This document shows, piece by piece, positions 46,581-56,804 of a DNA stretch of 64,000 nt. Each line of letters starts with the position of its first letter. Position 1 is the stretch's first letter. Origin of the DNA: Emydura subglobosa (lineage: Eukaryota > Chordata > Testudines > Chelidae); NCBI GenBank assembly GCA_007922225.1, contig ML679969.1, positions 13,823,999-13,887,998 on the forward strand, given 5' to 3'. The notes beneath the pieces are model-generated. The model was given only the letters and a program-made list of their open reading frames with translations, was not told the origin of the DNA and did no database searches. Made by a program: the position numbers and the translations under genes.

Positions 46581-49500
46581 AGAGGGAGTATCTAGGAGAG
46601 CATGGTTGTCCTTAGCGCATGGCAACACCCCACACGCAGCGCTTCCATAAAAACAAGCGAATCTGTGATGAAACTCAGTAGAAGTGACAAGTGCTGTCTT
46701 CTGGTTTTTTGCCAACCAAATTCAATTTGGAATAACATTGAGGGGCTCAGCCAAGAGGCTTGATAGTGAAATATGCAGTAGGTTTAATGCAGTCATATGT
46801 TATGTGATTGGAAGAAACTACAGAGGCTTAACCAAATATTGGACTCCACCTGTTAGAGGCTGGACTTACCCAGTATGCATCCTGCATATGTACGTAACCC
46901 ACAGCAGAAACCACCATCCTCCTGCTCTGTAGGCAACAACTTTAACAAGCGGGATAAAAAGAATCCTTCACACTGCTGAGCTTGGAACAGCTTGGGTAAG
47001 CTTCTTGGGTGGAAGCTCACTCGTTGAAGATCTCGCTCTGTTATTTCTCTTCAGACATTACTACAAAATATCCCAGCTAGACTTGACAGCATTACATTGA
47101 TATCCTGAGATGTTTTGCACATAGAGAGATACTCTGAATGTCCTATCTGCTTGCATCAGCTTTGAAAAGCTTTGAGAAGGGAGAAACACAGCACCTCATT
47201 AGATTAGAGAATGCCACCATTCAACTAATGGGCTACTTTATTCCAGGAGCTTCAAGCAAACGTACTCCAGAAGTACAGCATCACACAAGTATATTCTAGT
47301 GGTGTCTAGCTAACTCCCATGGTAAGTTTCACTTCCACAGCAGGCCAGGCCATTTCACAGCGAGATCAGCTTGACAAAATGCATGGCTTTCGAGAGTGCC
47401 TCTGAACACCCTTCTCGGAGGTAACTCCAAGCTGGCTCTCCTTGGGGCATCTCCAGCCATTATGTTAAAGAAGCTCTTAAACACATCAGTGTGACACAAA
47501 AGATCAACCTCAAACACATTTTCACGCCTAAAGCAAGCTGGGTAGGATTTTGTTTAACGAAGGGGCAGCATTCAACCATTTTACAAAGTTAGACACTTTG
47601 CAATAAATCTATTGAACTCCTGTGGCAGAGAGCGATTATTATACTTTAGAGGGGAGATGGACAATTATCAGTCCCCTAAGCATTTTATAAAACTTTTCTA
47701 CTTGTATTCAAGCTGGAACATGTTGCATGACTATTCTCTTGCTCTTTCAGAGACTTTCAGGAGATTTTGAATCAGTCATAGAGCTGAATCTTTCAATCTT
47801 GCTCTTGTTGAATTAAATAGGTGTATGGCCAAGTGCTATACCGAACCATGTAGACACAGCCAACAGTAAGGGTTTGTGCGGAGTTGCACTGCCCTGGAGG
47901 AGAAACAGAGGCAGAATGTCTTCTGGAGCTCCTACACATGTTCACCTTACCCATTCTTGGGATGCTGCTTTTCTGCCCCCCTCTCCCTGGGGAAGCCAGG
48001 CTGTTCTGTTGGACAGTGTACGGGAAATGGCCTTCCTTGTCTCCATGACCATCCCTGTTCTTTTTGAAACACTGTAAATGAGTTAATGGTCCAAAGGTTC
48101 AGTGGCGCTAAATTTCCCTAAGTTCAGAGGCCTGTCTGAAGACTTTCTGACATCACTCAGATCCCATGAGCTTATAGAACTACCCACCAGGTACTGGTTA
48201 GGTCAGAATTACCATGTGAATATTCCATTTCATGGTAACTTTGTATTTCCACTTCCAGGACCAGAAAGTATGCCAGTACATGGAAACTGAAAAGAAAGGA
48301 GGAGGAGCTAATCACACTTCATTTACCTTCAAGAACTATACAATGTCAGATCAAGATTGGGGGTCACTTGGGATTACTTTTTAAATTAAATCTGGACTGG
48401 TCTGTCCAAATAGCAATAATATGAAATTAATGGTCTTTACTAGAGAGTAATATCTATTGTCTACCAGCGCCATTTCAAATATGTCACAGGTTGTGCCCTA
48501 CACGGCCCTGCTTTGCTTTCAACTCTGTTGGAATTCCTGTTTCTTAAGTGCAAAAGAGGCTAATCATAGAGTAGAAAATAATTTGGCTTGCTTAATACCA
48601 GAAGAGAAAACATTTACAGCAACCACAAGTATTTTTGGGATTATGGCACATAATACTTATGAAAACTTGTTTCTGGGGACAAGTTTGCATAAGCCGGGCT
48701 GCATTTTTTTCTTTACTAGAGGGAACATTTGTAAGCTATAGCAGAGAATTCGCTGTGCAAGTGAAGAAGCAAAATCTTCTCCTGTAGTGAAGTAGGCCAC
48801 ATAGTTTCTTCGGGGGGGGAAATGAACTCAGAAAAATCTTTGAGGTCTCAAAAGGAGAAGAGATATTTCTTTAATACAGAAGGCCTATTCTGAGGCTATA
48901 AAAGAGATGTAGTATGTAGTCCTTGAGCAGAGTCCTGCTGAGATAGTTATTCTCCCCTGATAGTTCCTATTTGGCAGCAAGAAATGCCTTCCATGCTGAA
49001 GTGAAAACTGTAATTTTTGTTGGGTGCTATTTTTCCCCATGATTACATCAGAGGTCAGTCATTAATATTCACTGTAGGAGTCCCTCTCATTTCTCCATGG
49101 CCCACAATGAGGCAGTTGTTGGAGTTGTTATCATAGTGGAAACTACTGTGCAACGAAAGCACAGTCATGCTGCCTCATATTTAATTGAGAGATGGTAAAT
49201 CTGTTCCCAAAATACTTCAGCTCCTTGTATTGTATGACAAATGTGTTTTTCTTTTCCACTTCATCTGTGTATGTTCCCCCCCACTCCTTCCTTTTGGTTG
49301 AAGAAAGCTCCATTTCCCCTACATCTGAGGGTCATAGCTCAACAATTGACTCTTCATGAAAAATCCCCAAACATTAGCCGCCTGAGAATCACCCATTTTC
49401 CCTCTCTTTCCTTTCCTTTGCTCGTTTGCCACTCCTCCAAACTGGCATGGTTTGCTTTTCCTACCGTTTAGAATGAGATGACATGGCTCAATTTTCAAGC

Positions 49501-49696
49501 CTATCTGACGTTCACATTGACATTTGGCATACTCTTGTCCCATGTGCTCCTGTGACGGTCAAGATCAGTGGGGTTGCTCCTGATAAGAACTTCTGGGAGA
49601 TGAGGCAGAATATTCCATGGGGATGGCCCTAGAATCTGGAATTCTCTCACTAGGCCCACAGAGTCAAAAGGCCTGGTTCTCAATCATTTACACCGA
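46581..49696. other. Intron 1 segment, nothing recognised apart from one block
   Basis: No gene. 49030-49200 (TGATTACATCAGAGGTCAG, TCATTAATATTCACTG, ATTTAATTGAGAGATGG) is repeat-free and may be conserved. Frames of 60-94 codons are unsupported. Confidence 0.42.
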
Positions 49697-49959
49697 GACT
49701 ATGTCTATACTACAGGTAGTGTCGGCATAATTTATGTTACTTGGGGGGTGAATAATTTACACCGACATAAGCCCTGGTGTGGACAGTGCTGTGTCGGAGG
49801 GAGAGCTTCTCCCACCAACATAGCTACTGTTGCTCGTGGGGGCTGGAGTAGGTAAGCCGACAGGAGAACTCTCCCCTGTCAACTTAAAGCAGCTAAATTA
49901 TCACTTACAGCTGCATTGGTGCAGCTGCACTGCTGTAAACTCTCTAGTGTAGCTGTGAC
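49697..49959. mobile_element. hAT-like MITE
   Basis: Left end GACTATGTCTATACTACAG, right end CTCTAGTGTAGCTGTGAC: imperfect inverted termini. Internal words (GAATAATTTACACCGACATA, GAGCTTCTCCCACC, GTAAGCCGACAGGAGAACTC) parallel the 14101-14373 element. No coding capacity. Confidence 0.65.
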
Positions 49960-51224
49960 ATTAATCTTAATACTGTGTAGCTCCATTGACTCCTGCAGGG
50001 AGAGAGCAGAATCCAGGAGCCAAGGTTTAGTAGAAGGCCCCTCATCTATGGACTCATACTTCTGGCTGAGGGGGGTGGTTGTGGTTTATACACTCTCACA
50101 ACTTACACAGCTGGAATTTGGAGACCTAATGTATGCTTCCAAATTAGAAAATTGGGCCGACCACATGGCTGTTTAGGTAGAACTGTGCCTCGCCAAGCCC
50201 TGCTTTTTTAAAGGTCACTTTCACTGACCCACTTTCAGTTGCCATCATCCTCCACTGCTCCGTGCGCTCACTCCCTGCCTTAAATTCAGTTCTGTGCTCA
50301 CGTGAGCATGCCCTGTCCTCTTTAAGAGCCAATACCAAGGTTCTGGTTTAAGGCTTCCCTCCTGCCATGATATTTGCTGTTCCTGAGTCACTTTGACTAA
50401 TCATCATTTTAATGGTTAGGTTCCCCTCTTCCACCCTGGAAACCAGACAGTATCCTGAATCTAGCTCTGGAAAAGTCCAGTACTACTGCAGGTTCCCCTT
50501 CCACTCTAACCCTGGAATTGCAAGGGAGTAGCAAGGCCACATTCTGTTTCAATTACAGTAGCAGAAGCTGTATATTCCTGAGCCAACATGCTAATTGAGG
50601 GGGTTACATTGATTTATGTTCATTTAGGGTTATCAACCATGGAACACTTATGACATAGCTGCTACTAACCCTCAGGAAATATAGTTTGAGGAGAACCATT
50701 GTTGGTTCACTCAATATCTAACAACAGTCTTATTAACTCTGATATTTGGACATATTAACTTAACATTTTCCCCAAGTTTCTCTTAAAACTGTTGTCTTCT
50801 TGCCAAACATAAAACCCATATTTATTGAGGTAAATGAATATTGGGAAATAATGTCAATTTGGCTGCAGTATAGCAGGAGGCATGTGAATACTGATTTATT
50901 ACACTTGATTCAAATAATGTACTGTAACATGTATAGTAGCCAAGACCATAGTTAACATAGTAGAAACTACTGATAATCCATATTAATCCCTGTTTTCATT
51001 TCTTAATAATTTACAGAGGGAGAAAGGGCTGAAATTTATTTTATGCTTAATCTCAACTCATTGGTGAAGGAAGTTTGGGTTTCTTTCTTTCTTTCTTTCT
51101 TTTGAAGCTTTAGGAACATCTTTTCATTTGTCTGTGCACTAAAGGAGATTTGTGTGTGCACCAAAATGGACAAGTGTGACCAGAGAAGTCGGCCCATTTG
51201 ATAAATGTTTTATAGGCATGTGAT
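49960..51224. other. Intron 1 segment, nothing recognised
   Basis: AT-rich intron with a TTTC microsatellite at 51080-51103. No gene. Confidence 0.5.
51080..51103. repeat. (TTTC)n microsatellite
   Basis: About six TTTC units. Confidence 0.92.
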
Positions 51225-52045
51225 GGGTGGCCTGCTTGTAAGGGCAGTAGTATGGAGTGGTCAGCCCACCTCACCACCTTCTATGTCCCTTCAAGGATTT
51301 TGAAAGGCCCAGTAAAGATATACAAGGACCTAAGCAGGGATAGGAATAGAGAAGAAGTGGTCTCAGGAATAAGAAATGGTTGGGAGAAAAATAGGCATTG
51401 TTTCTTTAAAGGCCTGATCAGGAGCCTGGCAGAGTGGATAGGGCAAGGCTCCTCTCTTCCTCCAACCAATTGGGGGATGAATTGAGCAAAAGGGGCCAGC
51501 GTCAAGGCTGCCTCCTCTCACAGGGAGGACAGACACTGAGAGAAGAAGGCCGGCCTACTGAGTGCTCTAGTTTGGAAGGCAGGGTGATGGTAGGAGCAGC
51601 TCTGGGAAGTGGCAGAGGGATTGACGAAGCAGTCCTTAGCCAACTAAAACAGGGTCTCTGGACTGAAACCCAGAGGAGAGGGTAGGCCTGGGTTTCTCTG
51701 CCTTCTGCCAGAGCAAGAAGCAATGCACAGGTGTTAAAAGGGAAAATGCCCAAGACCAAGTTCCTGATAGATGTTGAGAGAGGGGCTTGAAGGCCATTAG
51801 ATTCAGTTTCCTACGTTTGGACTTTTTTTTTTTTTTTTTTGTTCACCCCAGAAGGGGAATGGACTGATTAGTGATATGGCCTGGGGGAGAGAGCGAGACC
51901 ATGGAAAACAACTTACCAGTGTGAAACCAGAATAGCTAAAGGGGCGCTAGACTGAAAAAACCCTGTACCCCACACATGGATGCTCTCTGGAAGTGAGAGA
52001 CACATCAACAAGGCAGAATTCAGACACTCCTGTGACTAAAGGGAA
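51225..52045. repeat. GC-richer block, probable unclassified interspersed repeat
   Basis: Base composition departs from the flanks. Phrases such as GGCCTGCTTGTAAGGGCAG, GGCCTGGGTTTCTCTGCC, GAATGGACTGATTAGTGATA and TGGCCTGGGGGAGAGAG recall a repeat dispersed in turtle genomes. An 18-base T run lies at 51823-51840. Overlapping frames on both strands (83 and 85 codons) are composition effects. Confidence 0.45.
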
Positions 52046-52589
52046 CTGGTGACTGTAGTCTGGATATTTTTTTTTCTCTTCCCGACATATCAAACTTTCC
52101 TTATTTTTTTTTTTTAGGCCTCTCTGAAGAACATTTTGGAATAATCAGCACAGTTGTGAACCTATAACCTGAAACCACGGCCAAAACAAAATAAAAAATG
52201 TCAGGTTTTCTTAAAAGTAAATAACATCCTTTTGTGTAGCATATTTCCAAAGTCATTAAAAATCTCATGTTCTTGGCAAGACCTTCCAGAGAGCTAGAAG
52301 AGAGTGACTGGAAACACTTCTGCTGTAATTGGGGCTGGTTAGCAATGATTGTAGACCTGTGTTTGGATTGCAAACTGCCGTGGTACTTTTACAAATTACC
52401 CTGCTCTGGATTTGTCTGATTACTGAAAAATACATCTCCTCTACTCAAGCTTAAAGAAGGTGTTTGGGCGTGTAGAGGTTCTGCTAAAGAGGTCTGTTTG
52501 GAAAGGGACAATAGTGGAAGTCACCTATACTAATATCTTCCCTCTCCACCACATGCTGCTCCTTTAAGAGCAAGGAAGAAGGGTTAAGG
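52046..52589. other. Intron 1 segment, nothing recognised
   Basis: T runs at about 52069-52076 and 52105-52115, otherwise featureless. Confidence 0.5.
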
Positions 52590-52866
52590 TGTTAGGTAGA
52601 GCCATAGGAGATCTGGATTCAGTTTCAAGCTTTGTAACAGCTTCCCCCGCCCCCGGCCCCCCCCCCCCCCCGGTGAATTTGGGCTAATTACTTAATCTCT
52701 CTGTAACTCAGTTCCCTAACTGTAGAATGGGTATAAACATAATTTCTTTCTCCCACCGTTTGTTTGTCTCATCGATTTGCATTATAATTTCTTTGAGGCA
52801 GGTACTGTCTCTTCCGATGTGCTAGATGGACAAACTCTAGGTGCTACTGTAACATAAGCAATAACT
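52590..52866 (+). mobile_element. tRNA-derived SINE with internal poly-C expansion
   Basis: GGATTCAGTTTCAAGC stands at the B-box position, then GGCTAATTACTTAATCTCTC, GTAACTCAGTTCCCTAAC, TGTAGAATGGGTATAAAC, TTTCTCCCACCG and GGTACTGTCTCTTCC, ending GTGCTACTGTAACATAAGC. Between head and body a C-rich insert (52644-52673, with 15 C in a row at 52657-52671) replaces the usual text. Confidence 0.72.
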
Positions 52867-55219
52867 AAATCCTTGAACAAGGGTCACAATAAGCAAAATT
52901 CCACTCTGAGTATAGCAGTGCGAAAAACAATCTCAGATTATCCTCTCACTGCAGGATTTTCACTGTATCCATAAATTCTAGGTTCCATTGCATTTTCTTA
53001 TTCAACTACCCTCACTATGTTACAGAACAGGTGTCTAGTTCTTAATATTTCTTTGGGTGCATTTAGCTTTTAGAAGCAAAAATCAAACCCGAAAATTGAT
53101 GTGTGTGATGTTAGCTTTAATAATGGTGTTGCCTTGCAATTATCTCAAGTGTAATAATTTGTACTTCTAAAATAATAGCACTAATTTCCTAATTGTTCTG
53201 GAAGAATGAATCTTCATTACCCTTGCAGGATTAAAGATATTTACTGTAAAACAACAACAAACCTTCCTTTTTTTTTAAAGCCTGATTTATGATCCAATCT
53301 TGTAAGGCTAAGCAGCTTCCACTCCAATTGTAATCAATTCAAGTTGTGGGTGCTAAGCCTTCCCAGGATTGGGCACATTATCTGTAACCGGATGCAGTTA
53401 CCAATTCTGACTAATAATGTTAATTGCTGCTACTTACAATTTTACTTTTATTCTGTATACATCCCACTTAAATGTTTTATGTGGGTGTTTCTGAAACCTA
53501 AACAACTTAAGAACGTTAGGCACTAGGGAAACAGCTGCAGTTCTGCTGTTGCTTTTGTGAAAAGATCACACAAATCAATTAAAAAAGAAAAAGAAAAAAG
53601 AAACCACTGGCCATTTGAAGCCTAACAATTACTGCTCTGAATGCTGCTAAATTAAATAAGTGTTTTAGCCACATGACTTTTAAAGGTTTTAGATTTTTTG
53701 GAAAGAATGGTTTGAAATAGTTTTTGAATTAATCTATTTCTAACCAGATCGTGAAATGCTGCATGGAATATTTTTCTGGAACCGATATTATACAACTTTT
53801 CCATAGCTTTCTGTTTCAGCATTGCAGCACTCCATTAAACCACATCCCTGTCTTATGGAGTTTTATGAAACTATATATGTAGTGTGGTTGAGAGAGTAAC
53901 TTAAAATGTCCAATGTTTAAGCATATATGATACATTACTCTTAATGTGATGTTATAAGCTAGTGATGCTATAGTTATGCTCGAGAAGGAACATTCATTGC
54001 TGAGTGCCAAACCGCAAATAAAGACAGAGACATAGTTGCAAGGTCAGATTGGCCACAGCTTTTATTGAATAACCCATTGAACCAAACAAACCAAACCTGA
54101 AGCTAGTCTGGCAGCTCTTGCCAGACTTGAGCCGCAGGTGCTGTAGGCTTTTGTAGGTCCACAGCTCATGTCACAGAGCAGAGTTCATAAGGCACTAATC
54201 TGCTATACATGTCCTGGGGCTGGCTCTTACTTGAGACTAATTAACTATGCTCCAGTTATGGGATATTCAAGCAGAAGCGCTCCCGTTCATTGCAATGGAC
54301 ATGGCCAACCTCCCCTTGCAGGTGTTCCTCGCATTAAGTTTTGCAGAGATAAGCAAGGGGCGGGTGATGCTGCTCCTCTGAATCATGTCTGAATGGCTTC
54401 TCATCAGAGCTGCTCTCAAAATGGAAACAAGATTCATCAACATTTCTTTAATTAGTTTCTCTATTTTGCAAGTACTGCCTGCCATCCTGTAAAAGACCCA
54501 AAACTGAGTACCTACATTCTCCAGTACACAAATGTGCTTTATCTCGTGACCCCTAAGGAAAGTAAAAACTCACTAAAATCTTCTGACCTTCGTGCATGTA
54601 AATTTCATCCATAACTTCGCTTTAATGTGGATTTTTGCATTTGATGTAAAATATACTAAGTCAGTTAAAACAATGAACAGCAATAGAGAGCTTTGGCCAC
54701 CTTTTCCATTTTCCTCTGTCCTCATTCCATCATTGGAGGTCACCTGGCGTGGACATCCTGAGTCTGTGCAACATGATAGTCTTGGTTGCTAGCATTAAAT
54801 GAATGCCATTTTGAATATTGCAGAGCCCCTACACATATCCCCTTTGCCTTCCTTGTTAGAGGCCGCAGTTGCCTTTTCAGTGAAATCTCAACTTTCTGAC
54901 CTGTTGAAGTGTGAACCCTGGTGGCACTCAGTAAGATGCTCGCGGGGTTGTCTAAAAAACCAGTCCTTCACCAACTGGACTCAAATGTTTAAGCAAGCAA
55001 TGGTAGCTCCTTATTGTCATTGTCATTAGCTGTGCATTATTGTAGTGTATCTGCACCAAAACACTGATTTACACAACTTCACATTATAGGGAGACTCTGG
55101 AAAAACCCCCAATTCAATGGGGAAAGCTGTGAATCTGAATTGTGTGGCTCAGGATTTTTACCATTCCCGCCCTCTAGAATGTCCACACCGCTTGGATGTT
55201 CTTGTCCAGGGAAGGGGTT
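52867..55219. other. Last 2.3 kb of intron 1 before the exon
   Basis: No gene or clear repeat. AT-rich. A perfect hairpin lies at 54106-54126. 53640-53800 is repeat-free and AT-rich. Confidence 0.45.
54106..54126. repeat. Perfect hairpin, 8-bp stem
   Basis: GTCTGGCA, loop GCTCT, TGCCAGAC. The neighbouring text (TTTTATTGAATAACCC, CCAAACAAACCAAACC) is unusual and might be a repeat edge. Confidence 0.75.
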
Positions 55220-55275
55220 AACTAACTGTTGACTTCAGGATTTCAGAATGTGTTGTTCTGTTGTTTCCCCTGTAG
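55220..55275 (+). other. PRDM16: Splice acceptor of PRDM16 intron 1
   Basis: A pyrimidine/T-rich tract (about 55250-55273, including TTTCCCC) runs into TGTAG, and the exon begins at 55276. A candidate branch site, CTAAC with its A at 55225, lies about 50 nt upstream of the junction. Acceptor choice is supported by the frame: two bases (GT) finish a split codon, which would be Ser if exon 1 ends in A, as expected for PRDM16. Confidence 0.88.
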
Positions 55276-55625
55276 GTGACAGTGAGATTGTAAATAATAT
55301 GTATGAGACAGACCCTGATCTCCTGGCTGGTGAGAGTGCAGAGGAGGAAACAGAGGACAGTATTATGTCCCCTATCCCCGTTGGACCTCCATCACCTTTT
55401 CCTACCAGTGAGGACTTCACCCCCAAGGAAGGCTCACCTTACGAAGCTCCCGTCTACATTCCTGATGACATTCCAATCCCGGCAGACTTTGAACTCAGAG
55501 AATCCTCGATTCCAGGGGCAGGGCTGGGGATTTGGGCCAAAAAGAAGATTGAAGTTGGGGAAAGATTTGGACCTTACATGACCATACCAAGGACTGCATT
55601 AAAGGAAACAAATTTTGGATGGGAG
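55276..55625 (+). CDS. PRDM16: PRDM16 coding exon 2 (acidic leader and start of the PR/SET domain)
   Basis: PRDM16 is a nuclear zinc-finger transcriptional regulator with an N-terminal PR (SET-like) domain. In mammals it controls brown-fat, craniofacial, cardiac, neural and haematopoietic stem-cell programmes, and histone methyltransferase activity has been reported for it. The exon is 350 bp. Its first two bases (GT) complete a codon begun in exon 1, and the remaining 348 bp are 116 codons ending in GAG. With the usual 12-codon exon 1 it covers residues 13-129. Visible landmarks are VNNMYE (18-23), an acidic stretch (32-40), MSPIPVGPPSPFP (43-55), FTPKEGSPYEAPVYIP (60-75), FELRESSIPGAGLGIW (84-99, with the GxG of SET-like folds at 93-97) and a terminal FGWE (126-129). 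The NNMYE and SPIPVGPPSPFP segments fit PRDM16 and not MECOM, the closest paralogue. The frame is open and undamaged. The rest of the PR domain and the zinc fingers lie downstream of this window. Confidence 0.96.
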
Positions 55626-55631
55626 GTAAGC
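55623..55631 (+). other. PRDM16: Splice donor of PRDM16 intron 2
   Basis: The junction reads GAG|GTAAGC, a strong U1-type donor. It falls directly after the FGWE segment that ends this exon in PRDM16, giving a phase-0 intron. Reading through the donor adds an unrelated 34-codon tail and stops at 55725-55727, so intron retention would truncate the PR domain. Confidence 0.92.
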
Positions 55632-56786
55632 CTGCTGAATATGATTGATCACTCTCATTTGTCTTGTGTACAAAATACTTATAAAGCTATATTGAGTCCC
55701 GACTGGCCTGCAGACAAGAGTACATAAAAAGGAGGTACTTTGCTAATGTCATGTTTCCCTGGCTTATTTTGTACCACAGTTTACATGCGCTATTTTAAAA
55801 AAACAACAGAAATCCTTCTGGACAGCCTCTGGGCCACAAATGTTGCTCTAGCACCATTGTAGGCAGGCTAGCTTTAATGATGTTGTGTCATTTCTTAAAA
55901 CACACATTCTTGCAATTTTCTAAACTTGCTGTCACAACAGAACAACTAAGATTAATCACATCATATTTTGCAGATGGCAAAGTACTTAAGTATGTCACCT
56001 TAGATGGCCAGTCTGTACTTGTCATACCAGTCCGTTAATTGGTTGTAGAAAAATAACTTGTATCCATTAACATCCTTAAAGCAAGTCTTCTGGAGCCCTT
56101 TGCCATGTTACAATGGTAAAGAAACACAGAAAAGGAGTCACTTCCCCCCAGAACTGAACGAGGACCTTTTTTTTAGAATAAGTAAAGCTGTATCATCCTT
56201 AAAACACTTGTCTGCCTCTCTGCTTGACCATTGCGTTATCCCTAGAACGATCTCCAACCTCTGCTTGGTGTATTCCTATCTGAAATTATCCATCCCCAGC
56301 ACTGCTCAGTCTTACATTGGGGAGAATTATTTCAGAATTTTATATTAGCTCAAGCATAAATCAGCAGTTTTGGAGAAATGTTATTTAACATATTGTTGTT
56401 AACATTCTTTAGGAAGGTTGTGCTTTTTTTAATCCTGGCTGCTTGGAAAACAGGGCAACGTTTTTAGTTTCTTGATGCTCAGCAATGTTAAAACACCTGA
56501 AATTCTATTAACCTCAATGGTTTAGACAACCCTGGGGAAAACATTTGCTACCAAAGTTTCCTGTACTTCTTGGTTTTGGTCAGTTTAGAAAATGGATAGT
56601 ACAAAAACTGCCTTTCTTCTGGTATTTCTCCTTCTCATCCTGGCTGTGATATTCAAGGCAAATACATGATGTAGTTACTTTAGTTTTGTTCACACGCGAT
56701 TCCAAAATCTTAGAAAAACCATGCTGGTTTTAGTAAGCTCTCCTCTACAGTCAGAACCACTGGGTAGGATATTTCTTGAAAAAGAA

Positions 56787-56804
56787 ATATATATATATAT
56801 ATAT
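56787..56804. repeat. (AT)n microsatellite
   Basis: Nine AT units in intron 2. Confidence 0.93.

Larger units (their letters stand above)
1..55275 (+). other. PRDM16: PRDM16 intron 1, 3' part
   Basis: Everything upstream of the exon is read as intron because no second exon is visible and because PRDM16 genes have a very long first intron. The start of the intron and exon 1, which should encode the basic RSK/RARK-type N terminus, are not in the window. The DNA is AT-rich with scattered old repeats and several repeat-free stretches. No CpG-island-like promoter was noticed. Confidence 0.85.

Noticed and set aside
51434..51759. Overlapping 83- and 85-codon frames on opposite strands
   Set aside because: They reflect the higher GC of a probable repeat block, which lowers stop-codon frequency.
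1..55275. PRDM16 exon 1 or an alternative first exon in the window
   Set aside because: No ATG followed by the expected basic N-terminal text and a donor was seen, and no CpG-island-like promoter was noticed.
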